This document shows positions 1 through 10,351 of a stretch of DNA of 64,000 bases, piece after piece. The stretch is from positions 98,224 to 162,223 of the forward strand of contig DKMD01000014.1 of the NCBI GenBank assembly GCA_002470465.1, read 5' to 3'. Source of the stretch: Pluralibacter sp. UBA7423 (GTDB lineage: Bacteria; Pseudomonadota; Gammaproteobacteria; Enterobacterales; Enterobacteriaceae). Within the stretch, counting starts at the first letter, position 1. Each line of letters begins with the position of its first letter. Position numbers and translations under genes: made by a program. Under the pieces are notes generated by a model that worked only from the letters and a program-made list of their open reading frames with translations, ran no database searches and was not told where the DNA came from.

Positions 1-241
1 AGATTAGATTATCTGGCTTTTGTAAGCCTGTAGCTTCTCTTTTTAATACTTTTTTCTTAAATCTTAACGAGTCAACTATTTCTTTGTGTGTGTTTAGAGC
101 TTGACGAGTAGGCCTCCTTCCTAACTTTCTAGATATAAGGGTACAGAGATTATCCCAAGTCAATTTATTTCTACTATCGTCCCAATTTGTTATACAACCT
201 ACAATATAATTAATCTCTCTTCTTGTTAAATGTTTCGCCAT
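1..241 (-). CDS. Small protein of the recombinase module, partial (GmtX-like)
   Basis: An open frame starts at 241 (ATG, with AGAGAGG about 6 bases upstream) and runs off the left edge, giving about 80 residues. It begins MAKHLTRREINYIVGC and contains the segment GRRPTRQALNTHKEI. It follows the third recombinase gene by 10 bases on the same strand, so it is very likely the last visible gene of that operon. Short accessory proteins of this kind follow the recombinases of Tn554-like and gamma-mobile-trio (GMT) elements; the TRQAL-x2-H-x-EI segment reminds me of GmtX, but this is from memory and not a search. The partner function is unknown. The reading frame is well supported and the family only moderately. 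Confidence 0.55.
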   Translation of the reverse strand, partial: MAKHLTRREINYIVGCITNWDDSRNKLTWDNLCTLISRKLGRRPTRQALNTHKEIVDSLRFKKKVLKREATGLQKPDNLI

Positions 242-251
242 AAAAACCTCT

Positions 252-2087
252 CTAATTATTATTTATTCCTTTTAGGTGAATTAAATTATGATTAAGCCAT
301 CTTTCAGCACCATAAACGCCATCTTCTTTATCTTTATAATTTATTGAGATAAGTTTTTCAATTTTTTCTTTCAAAGAAGAATTTATATCTTCCAAATTTA
401 AACCAGGGTATCTTGAACATGGAGTAATGGCATAATTATGCTGACAATAACCAATAGTAGAGAATAGATACGCACCATGAGTTAGATTCTCAAGCTTAAT
501 GACTTTAGATGCCTTGTTAATATCCCCGTCTAAATTTGGACATGAGTGAGGTTTTGTATCATCAATACCCAATGCTTTAACGAAAGATTGCATATGCTCT
601 TTTGATGTGTGGTCATAATACTTGTTTTGATAGATGTTTCTCCTACCGGACCATCTTGCAATGTTTAGTTCACTCATACCGCCAAACTTAGCAAATGTAT
701 TCAACAAATGCCTTGGTTGATGTGAATGCATGGAAAAGGGTATTTCATGTTCATCATAAAACCCATGACGTTCAAAAATATTCTTATAAAGTTTGTTTAC
801 AGCAGAGTTTTTATTAATATCAGTCATAAAAAAGCTATATGTAGGTCGATACAATTTCCATTCATTAGTGTCTTTCATTGGATGTAATTGATGTTCATTT
901 ATCAAGCACAACGCATTGCTATATTTGGTTTTTGAATATTGATCCAAATATGGAAATTCTTTTGGCTTGAAACTACGAATCTCATTCCATAATGACTTTA
1001 ATGTAAAATTAAAATCATATCGTATTAAGTTATTTATCCCATAATTTAAAACTAATCGTCTTAACTTATCTTTGCATTTTTCTCTTTCGGTTATATCATA
1101 TCCTAATGCTTGGCACACCTCTATGACGGTTAGAGGCTTATTTGGATTGATATTAGGACATGTCGCTGTCATAAATACTTCTTCTTTTAAATTTTCATGC
1201 CATTGAGCTAATCCTCTTGCCTGCTCGGAAATGCGTCTTAATCTTGCTATAGCTTTCTTCGCAACTGGAACCATAGCAGTAGATATCCATTTTATATCTG
1301 CCCCAGCTCCTTTAGATGTATAAATCCTCAATCCATAACGAGCGATTCCTTCACTATCACTCTCAAATATTTCACAATCTTCTGAAAGAGATAAAATTTC
1401 GTTTATTCTGCATGGGGCACACATCAACAAAGCAAATATGGATGTAGTAAAAATGTCTTTTAAACTAAGCAAATGATCCTCTTTAGCAAAGATACTCGCT
1501 AAAGCCTCCATTGCCTTTAAATCAGAAAGTTTTCCATCTTTTCCAATAATTTCATCTATAGATTGCCTATCTGCTGATTTCTTAGCCCTGATAGGACTAA
1601 CCCATTTCATGGTAAAAGATTTAACGAAATTATGGTTAATAAGAAATTTTGATATGCGCTCTAATGTCTTGCCAACTTTAGCAACAACTGAAATACTATA
1701 TTTAGATTTTGAGATCCTTACTGCATTATCAAAGACCATTATGGTACAGTTAGTTATCTTAGCATTACCTGTCAACTGGATAAGCGACTTCTCGATTAGC
1801 TTTAAAGCTCTCATTTCTTCCTTAAGCTTTATTTTATTACCAAGAGCCTGATGGTAAATGATAAATGCTTTAGCAAAATCTAAAAAATCCGAATCTAATG
1901 TATCCTGTGGGCTTAAAATTCCTTTCTTGGCATCGAGTTTTCTAAATGTATAAAACCCCTTCCACACATTATTATTCCAATCGAAATCTGGGCCATAGAC
2001 GTTAAGTTTGTTTCTACAAAAATTAATGAAATCACTGATGTTTTCTTCTGCTTTTGACTTTGAACTTTCAAAAATTAAATTTTTCAT
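252..2087 (-). CDS. Large tyrosine recombinase of a tandem trio (TnpB/GmtZ-like)
   Basis: A 611-residue protein of the tyrosine recombinase/integrase superfamily, which cuts and rejoins DNA through a tyrosine intermediate. The catalytic set can be read: R227 in APCRINEIL, H456-x-x-R459 in SHQPRHLLNTF, W479 at the usual second-His position, and Tyr490/491 in QNKYYDHT. The length is close to Tn554 TnpB (about 630) rather than ordinary phage integrases (about 350-400), and the N-terminal 200 residues are an extra DNA-binding or arm-binding region. It starts 4 bases after the stop of the preceding recombinase gene, so the genes are co-transcribed. The DNA is strongly AT-rich compared with the backbone, indicating horizontal origin. 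Superfamily membership is confident; the subfamily (Tn554 TnpB or GMT GmtZ) is inferred from size and context. Confidence 0.8.
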   Translation of the reverse strand: MKNLIFESSKSKAEENISDFINFCRNKLNVYGPDFDWNNNVWKGFYTFRKLDAKKGILSPQDTLDSDFLDFAKAFIIYHQALGNKIKLKEEMRALKLIEKSLIQLTGNAKITNCTIMVFDNAVRISKSKYSISVVAKVGKTLERISKFLINHNFVKSFTMKWVSPIRAKKSADRQSIDEIIGKDGKLSDLKAMEALASIFAKEDHLLSLKDIFTTSIFALLMCAPCRINEILSLSEDCEIFESDSEGIARYGLRIYTSKGAGADIKWISTAMVPVAKKAIARLRRISEQARGLAQWHENLKEEVFMTATCPNINPNKPLTVIEVCQALGYDITEREKCKDKLRRLVLNYGINNLIRYDFNFTLKSLWNEIRSFKPKEFPYLDQYSKTKYSNALCLINEHQLHPMKDTNEWKLYRPTYSFFMTDINKNSAVNKLYKNIFERHGFYDEHEIPFSMHSHQPRHLLNTFAKFGGMSELNIARWSGRRNIYQNKYYDHTSKEHMQSFVKALGIDDTKPHSCPNLDGDINKASKVIKLENLTHGAYLFSTIGYCQHNYAITPCSRYPGLNLEDINSSLKEKIEKLISINYKDKEDGVYGAERWLNHNLIHLKGINNN

Positions 2088-2091
2088 AATA

Positions 2092-3417
2092 TCACCAACT
2101 GTTAAAATGTTTGCACTCAGTACAACCTTTAATTAATACATTTTTTTCTGTTCTACATCCTCGAATGTCGCTAACAAAAATATTAAGCAAAATGTCGCCT
2201 TCATAAGCTTGTTTACCCAAAAAAATGTCAGATATAGGCTGAAGATATTTAGATATCGCTTTATCTATGTCTATTACATTATCAGGAAGATTCTGAACAT
2301 AGCAGCCTACACTTCCTGTTCCAGAATGGTCCAAAGACATAGCAATTGACGCTAAACTTTCACCGGACTTAGCCAGCATTGTGGCAAATGTGTATCGAAA
2401 TCTGACTGAGCTAATTCGTATAATCTTCCCCGTTCTTGGAGAGACTAATTTCATTTTCTTAGACAATGATGCTATTGCACGATTCATTGATCCTGTAGTT
2501 ATATGAAGATCTTCATTTTCTAAATAGTGTTCAATATCAATATCCCTGTCTAAATTTCGTAAGCTATATGTTGATAAGAAAAGAGGGATTTTATCAATGT
2601 TTTTATACTTTAATTCACATCCAAGATAATCAGAAATAATCTCAGTATTGATATCTAATATTTTGTGCAATGTGTCCCATAACGATTCATTTATTTCAAC
2701 TTTTCTATAGCTACCTTTATTTACACCTCTCTGTTTTTTTCTTGGTATATTCAAATAATAAATATTATTTTCATTAAATAGATCTTTCCTTTTCAAGGCT
2801 GTTAATTGCGAAATCCTTCTTCCACTATGCAATAAAAGTTTTAGCATGGCGTAAGTATGGATACTTATTTTCCCTGTGTTATAAGCCTCTTCCGTAGCAT
2901 TTGAAATACACTTTAACTCTTCAATATTAAAAGGTCCTTTATTGGGGTCCCTCATTTTTACAACATCACCATAGCCATATTTTTTTATTTTTATCTCATT
3001 AAATAGTTTAATGACTTTTGAATCTATCCCTGGAAAGTTTAATGAGTGCCATTTGTTTAGCATTACTTTTAATTTACTGAATTGATACAAACGATTTTTA
3101 CCCAACCTAGCCATGAAGTTTAATATTAATGATTCATCTATATAATCTACTACCTGTTTATTAATCATCTTGTTAAAAGTATGGAACACATGCTCCGCAT
3201 AACCATCACTTAACTCACTTACAAAATATGTCATTGTTTTTATAAAACCATCATATAGCCCTTCATTTAAATATTTTAGAGTTTCAGCAATATTCAGATT
3301 ACAGTTTTTGCTTATTTTCCAGTTATCATCAAAGGTATTGACCTCATATCCAGAACTACTCAATATATAATCATTATTATACTTTTTTAATCTCGCTTTA
3401 TTCATTTTGACCTCCAC
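2092..3417 (-). CDS. Tyrosine recombinase, middle gene of a tandem trio
   Basis: A 441-residue tyrosine recombinase-like protein. The visible catalytic residues are R201 (HSGRRISQL), R341 in the box II segment VRFRYTFAT, H364 in SLDHSGTGS and Y373 in GCYVQ. The first His of the usual H-x-x-R is absent (Val occupies the position), so activity may be reduced or depend on its neighbours. The C terminus carries three Cys residues (GCRTEK...GCTECKHFN) that could bind a metal, which is unusual for integrases. Its start overlaps the end of the upstream recombinase by 20 bases; an alternative start 4 codons in (MNKARL) would still overlap. Tight coupling suggests the three proteins act together, as in RIT, Tn554 or GMT elements. 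Confidence 0.78.
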   Translation of the reverse strand: MEVKMNKARLKKYNNDYILSSSGYEVNTFDDNWKISKNCNLNIAETLKYLNEGLYDGFIKTMTYFVSELSDGYAEHVFHTFNKMINKQVVDYIDESLILNFMARLGKNRLYQFSKLKVMLNKWHSLNFPGIDSKVIKLFNEIKIKKYGYGDVVKMRDPNKGPFNIEELKCISNATEEAYNTGKISIHTYAMLKLLLHSGRRISQLTALKRKDLFNENNIYYLNIPRKKQRGVNKGSYRKVEINESLWDTLHKILDINTEIISDYLGCELKYKNIDKIPLFLSTYSLRNLDRDIDIEHYLENEDLHITTGSMNRAIASLSKKMKLVSPRTGKIIRISSVRFRYTFATMLAKSGESLASIAMSLDHSGTGSVGCYVQNLPDNVIDIDKAISKYLQPISDIFLGKQAYEGDILLNIFVSDIRGCRTEKNVLIKGCTECKHFNSW

Positions 3418-4612
3418 CTAAAAAATACTCTATTTTCATCTGCACCTTTCTCATCAATAAATTAGACTGCTCTATATTAAATTTATGGTTATAGAACTTT
3501 ACTGTCCCTGAGTTTGGAGACCAACCCATTAAATAAGATCTAATCTCTTCAGGTTCAAAACTTACTCCTTCTTTTCGAAGATTTGATGATTCTTTAGAAA
3601 ATACATAATTCCAAGTATGTCTAAGACGATGCCCTGAAAAATCATTCAAAGTTGGGTCTATTCGTTTTATTTTCATAATCATTTTCTCGTATGCAGATAT
3701 GGTTAAAGGGAAACCACACTTCGATAAACTACCTTGACAGATAAACAAAAAATCATGTTTGTTTTTTTTAGAATATTTCTGCCTTTCACCAGTCATGTAA
3801 TTATATATTTTACTTTCTAACCAATCGGAAAAATACAAGTCCCTATTGAGGGTTTTAACTAATGGTTGATTTAATCTATCATCGAATATATCGTCATGCC
3901 TTCGGACTATTTTTATAATCTTTTTCTCAAAATCTATATCACTGATTCTTAAATTGAGTAATTCTCCAGCACGAATGCCGAGGCAATACAACATAGTAAT
4001 AATTAATTCATTTCGTGATTGAACAGATTTGCTAAAAGGATTTAATTCGGATTCTGGTTGTAAACACTTAAAAACCTTGACTATCTGCGAATCGCTTAAT
4101 GACTTTTGAACTTTAGTATAGAAATCAAAATCTATTTGTTTCCTTGGTCTTCTTTCCCTAATACTATTTATAAACCTCGATATATCCTCACGGCGTTCGT
4201 AATCATACCTTATCAAATATTCACAGAGCCACTCTAAATAATTAGCAACAGTGCTTAGTCTGCTATATTTAGTATAATCCTTCAAAATATTACTATTGAT
4301 ATTAACAACCTTTCTTACCTTATGGCGTTTTGTCAGATATTGAGTTAAGTCATCAATTTCATAAGAAGTAAGAAATTTTCTTCCTAAAATCCTTTCCATT
4401 ATATTCATGTTCTTTTCATCAAAAAAAGACTGCAACAAACCTAACACCTTAGCATTAGATTCAATTGTATTAATAGAAAGCCCTTTATTTCGAAAATTGG
4501 CGGTTAGATACATATTAGGATAAAATAATGGCTTTAATGTTTTTTTATTAATTAAGACACAATATCTTTCCCCGTTTTCGAAAATTGTTTTCCTCACACT
4601 ATAAATGCACAT
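3398..4612 (-). CDS. Tyrosine recombinase, first gene of a tandem trio (TnpA/GmtY-like)
   Basis: A 404-residue tyrosine recombinase. Box I is R214 in LGIRAGELLNL; box II is H328-x-x-R331 in SGHRLRHTW; W364 replaces the second His in YLMGWSPNSG; Y374 in KFYNH is the likely nucleophile. All five positions of the family are filled. The start codon is preceded by a very strong Shine-Dalgarno (AAGGAGG, about 5 bases away), so this is the promoter-proximal gene of the leftward operon that continues through the 441- and 611-residue recombinases. Codon use is AT-rich and unlike the backbone. It could be called GmtY or TnpA-like; the exact element family needs a profile search. Confidence 0.82.
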   Translation of the reverse strand: MCIYSVRKTIFENGERYCVLINKKTLKPLFYPNMYLTANFRNKGLSINTIESNAKVLGLLQSFFDEKNMNIMERILGRKFLTSYEIDDLTQYLTKRHKVRKVVNINSNILKDYTKYSRLSTVANYLEWLCEYLIRYDYERREDISRFINSIRERRPRKQIDFDFYTKVQKSLSDSQIVKVFKCLQPESELNPFSKSVQSRNELIITMLYCLGIRAGELLNLRISDIDFEKKIIKIVRRHDDIFDDRLNQPLVKTLNRDLYFSDWLESKIYNYMTGERQKYSKKNKHDFLFICQGSLSKCGFPLTISAYEKMIMKIKRIDPTLNDFSGHRLRHTWNYVFSKESSNLRKEGVSFEPEEIRSYLMGWSPNSGTVKFYNHKFNIEQSNLLMRKVQMKIEYFLGGGQNE

Positions 4613-4909
4613 ACCCCCTCCTTTTAAATTTTACATTTAATAGATTGCTCTGGATATATATTTTATTAATTATAATTTTACAAATATTTTTATGATAGAT
4701 TTATTATTAATACTATGATTTGAATAGAGAAAAAGAACTAATATTTACAGAAATTAATATCAGTCTGAATAAAACATAAGTTATCCAGAGTCATTTCTCG
4801 CAAACACTTATAAATATTATCTATTACAACTATTGTAAAGTATATTGTAAATTTTACCCTAAATTAGGCCTCAAAGTTTACATTACCACTATAACTAAAT
4901 CTCACAGTT
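4613..4909. other. AT-rich intergenic region of the mobile element
   Basis: About 300 bases, very AT-rich, between the recombinase operon and the AlpA-like gene. No open frame or RNA gene is evident. It must hold the leftward promoter of the recombinase operon, because the strong Shine-Dalgarno lies at its left edge; several TATAAT-like hexamers exist but the base composition makes any single call unsafe. Confidence 0.4.
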
Positions 4910-5107
4910 TTAATTACGTGAATTCCCAATTTTTTCTAAGATCCAGTTTTCAATTTCACTTTCAATAAAAGCAACTGCACGAGCACCAATTTTAATCGGG
5001 GCTGGAAATAGGTTTTGATTGATAAGATGATAAATCCAAGCCTTACCATATCCAGTTCTGTCGATAACTTCTGGTAAACGAATAAGGCGAGTATTCTGCT
5101 GATTCAT
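4910..5107 (-). CDS. AlpA-family DNA-binding regulator
   Basis: A 65-residue protein with the compact winged-helix/MerR-like fold of the AlpA family: LIRLPEVIDRTGYGKAWIYHLI (helix-turn-helix, residues about 8-29), then FPAPIKIGARAVAF and a closing helix ESEIENWILEK. Such proteins are encoded in many P4-like and tRNA-associated islands and act as transcription activators or excision factors for the element's integrase. The start has GAGGAA about 7 bases upstream. It reads in the same direction as the recombinase operon but is separated by 300 bases, so it may regulate that operon; this is inference. Confidence 0.85.
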   Translation of the reverse strand: MNQQNTRLIRLPEVIDRTGYGKAWIYHLINQNLFPAPIKIGARAVAFIESEIENWILEKIGNSRN

Positions 5108-5199
5108 ATTTTATTCCTCATTTCAGTTGCGATGGGAATTACTATATAAATGAATCAGCAACAAAAGTAGCGAACTTCATAACACCTAAATGATAGAAA

Positions 5200-6057
5200 T
5201 TAACTCTTTTCAGAATCAGAGAGTTTCATGGTGTCTGAAACTCTCATGTTTTTTAAATGGCTATTCTTGTTTATGAAGTAATAAAACTGCCTGATGAAGT
5301 CAACTGAGGCCGCTTTGAGGGCAAGTGGTCTGTCGGTATCCTTTACATGATAGTGAAGTCTGATCTGACTTTCATCATCATCATCGGTATAAAGCAGCCT
5401 GGACAGTCGATCATCCGATACACGAATCTGTTTAATCTTTGTCCAAACTAAAATGTCGAGCATAGGGATGATTCGATAGTTGATAAGCTTCTTAATGGTT
5501 CCATATCCAAAGCGAACGGAATCCAGAGGGTTTTCCTGTATTTCCATGTACTTACGCCACTGAGGTAATGCCGCTTTGAGTGATTCCGCAATTTCGTCGT
5601 CTGTGCCACTTGAGAGATCAACTTCTAACATGACTGTTCTTTGGAATTGGTCGGGTAAACTTTCGTAGAGAGTTTCTTCCTGTAGCTCACCGTTGATTGA
5701 ATACTTATCATCGCCATGCCACACAAAAGTGCCCCGTTGCATTGAGATGATGCTCAGTTCAGCAAGTCGTTCAAGTGTAGTTAGAAAGAAATGAGGCGGT
5801 TGAAACAATCGGTTGTCCGGTGCCATATAGCCAAGTTGCTTTTCCTCAATCAAGAATGGATTTCCGCTGAAAATTTTTTCGAAGTATCCCATTAGGGCTT
5901 TTGCCTCAAAATCCTCCCTGTAGCTTTTGAAGAACAGTGTTCTGGCCCACAGCTCGTGGTATAACTGTAGAAGGGTGAGATCTTCGAACTTACGATATGT
6001 GTCGATATCTAACCATTTCTTGATTTCTTTGGTATGTTCAGTTGTCCAGTTTTTCAC
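5200..6057 (-). CDS. Probable DUF6387 family protein of an integrated island
   Basis: A 285-residue protein with no signal peptide and no membrane segment. It begins MKNWTTEHTKEIKKWLDID, a pattern I associate with DUF6387, an uncharacterised family often found next to integrases in enterobacterial islands. The C-terminal part carries an acidic run (TDDDDES) and an aromatic segment (FIRQFYYFINK). The start is GTG at 6055-6057 with a GAGAGGAT ribosome site; an ATG 4 bases further out is in another frame. Base composition is intermediate between the AT-rich recombinase genes and the backbone. Biochemical function unknown. Confidence 0.6.
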   Translation of the reverse strand: MKNWTTEHTKEIKKWLDIDTYRKFEDLTLLQLYHELWARTLFFKSYREDFEAKALMGYFEKIFSGNPFLIEEKQLGYMAPDNRLFQPPHFFLTTLERLAELSIISMQRGTFVWHGDDKYSINGELQEETLYESLPDQFQRTVMLEVDLSSGTDDEIAESLKAALPQWRKYMEIQENPLDSVRFGYGTIKKLINYRIIPMLDILVWTKIKQIRVSDDRLSRLLYTDDDDESQIRLHYHVKDTDRPLALKAASVDFIRQFYYFINKNSHLKNMRVSDTMKLSDSEKS

Positions 6058-6221
6058 TCATCCTCTCCGTCTATAACTCAATATTTAAGTAAACTATACG
6101 GGGGGTGATTCGGGGAGTAAATATCGATTTAAAGATCTTTAGTTGTTATCAACCCGCTGATTATTAAAGAAAATAACAATGAAATCGATATTCAGATTCA
6201 GAATATTGAGTAAGCCTGAGA

Positions 6222-6243
6222 GGCCCGGCATGGCGGGCCTTTT
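6222..6243 (+). terminator. Hairpin with short T-run
   Basis: GGCCCG and CGGGCC form a 6-bp stem around a 6-base loop (6222-6239), followed by TTTT on the + strand. It sits at the 3' side of the leftward gene 6244-6636. The T-run favours + strand termination although no + strand gene precedes it in the window, so it may be left over from the ancestral chromosome before the island entered. Confidence 0.5.
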
Positions 6244-6636
6244 CTATAGCGTCAGCGCAAGAAACTGTTCAGCCGTAATCAAGCCCTTTTTCTCCAGCTG
6301 TATTGCCACTGCCCGCTCCGAGCGGCCAAATTTCAGGCTCAGCGCATCCAGTGAGGGATTTTCCAGAAATTCTGCTTCAAGCTGCATCTTTTCCTGTTCC
6401 GTCCAGGGAAAATTTGATTTTGCGGGCCGACCTTCTGCAATGTTTCTCTGCTGACGTTCCTCTGCTGTGGGCTTGCCCCTTTTCAGCTTCTCAGGCTCTT
6501 CTGCCAGCTCATCGGAAAGCGAAAACAACAGGCGAATGGCATCAGGCTGATTAACAATGGATCCGGGCGCGATAAATTCCCCGGTGTCGGGATTAACGCC
6601 ATTGGCCAGCGCTTTTAGCGCCGCAGAGATATTCAT
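6244..6636 (-). CDS. Uncharacterised protein with a C-terminal helix-turn-helix-like segment
   Basis: About 130 residues, not recognised. The first half carries GVNPDTGEFIAPGSIV and a helical segment; the second half has FPWTEQEKMQLEAEF and then SLKFGRSERAVAIQLEKKGLI, which reads like a Myb/SANT- or sigma-type helix-turn-helix. The middle is charged and probably disordered (KLKRGKPTAEERQQRNIAEGR). The ORF could start two codons earlier, but AAAGGAG lies only 2 bases from that ATG and 8 bases from the ATG at 6636, so I chose 6636. Composition is backbone-like. It lies between the island and yicG, where E. coli K-12 has dinD. It may bind DNA; nothing more can be said. Confidence 0.6.
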   Translation of the reverse strand: MNISAALKALANGVNPDTGEFIAPGSIVNQPDAIRLLFSLSDELAEEPEKLKRGKPTAEERQQRNIAEGRPAKSNFPWTEQEKMQLEAEFLENPSLDALSLKFGRSERAVAIQLEKKGLITAEQFLALTL

Positions 6637-6831
6637 CGTCATTTCTCCTTTAATATTCGATATGAACGATAATTTTTCTAATCCTTATATTGAGTTTATG
6701 ATCGCTCAATGCCTACGAAATGATGGTTAATGAATTAGAAAAACTAATTTATTTTTCTTTGCCTTAGAAAATCTCAATCGTGATCTTCCGCACAAATCGC
6801 TACTCTGCCGCCATCTGTGACGGGGGCAAGT

Positions 6832-10002
<3,171 letters not shown>

Positions 10003-10056
10003 ACCCACATTCAGTATCATGCCCAGTCATTTCGTCACCTGTGGAGCTTTTGAAAT

Positions 10057-10332
10057 ATGGCACGCGTAACTGTTCAGGACGCTGTAGAGAAAATTGGTAA
10101 CCGTTTTGACCTGGTACTGGTCGCCGCGCGTCGCGCTCGTCAGATGCAGGTAGGCGGTAAAGATCCGCTGGTTGCGGAAGAAAACGACAAAACTACCGTT
10201 ATCGCTTTGCGCGAAATCGAAGAAGGTCTGATCAACAACCAGATCCTCGACGTGCGCGAGCGCCAGGAGCAGCAAGAGCAGGAAGCCGCAGAACTGCAGG
10301 CCGTTACCGCCATTGCTGAAGGTCGTCGTTAA
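10057..10332 (+). CDS. rpoZ: RNA polymerase omega subunit
   Basis: A 91-residue omega subunit, [20 protein letters not shown] at the start, full E. coli length. It chaperones the beta-prime subunit during RNA polymerase assembly and forms part of a ppGpp-binding site. The C-terminal third is a Gln/Glu-rich helix ([13 protein letters not shown]). It lies 54 bases after gmk and 19 bases before spoT, so the three are co-transcribed. Confidence 0.97.
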   Translation: MARVTVQDAVEKIGNRFDLVLVAARRARQMQVGGKDPLVAEENDKTTVIALREIEEGLINNQILDVRERQEQQEQEAAELQAVTAIAEGRR

Positions 10333-10351
10333 TTAACTCTGCGGGTCGCCC

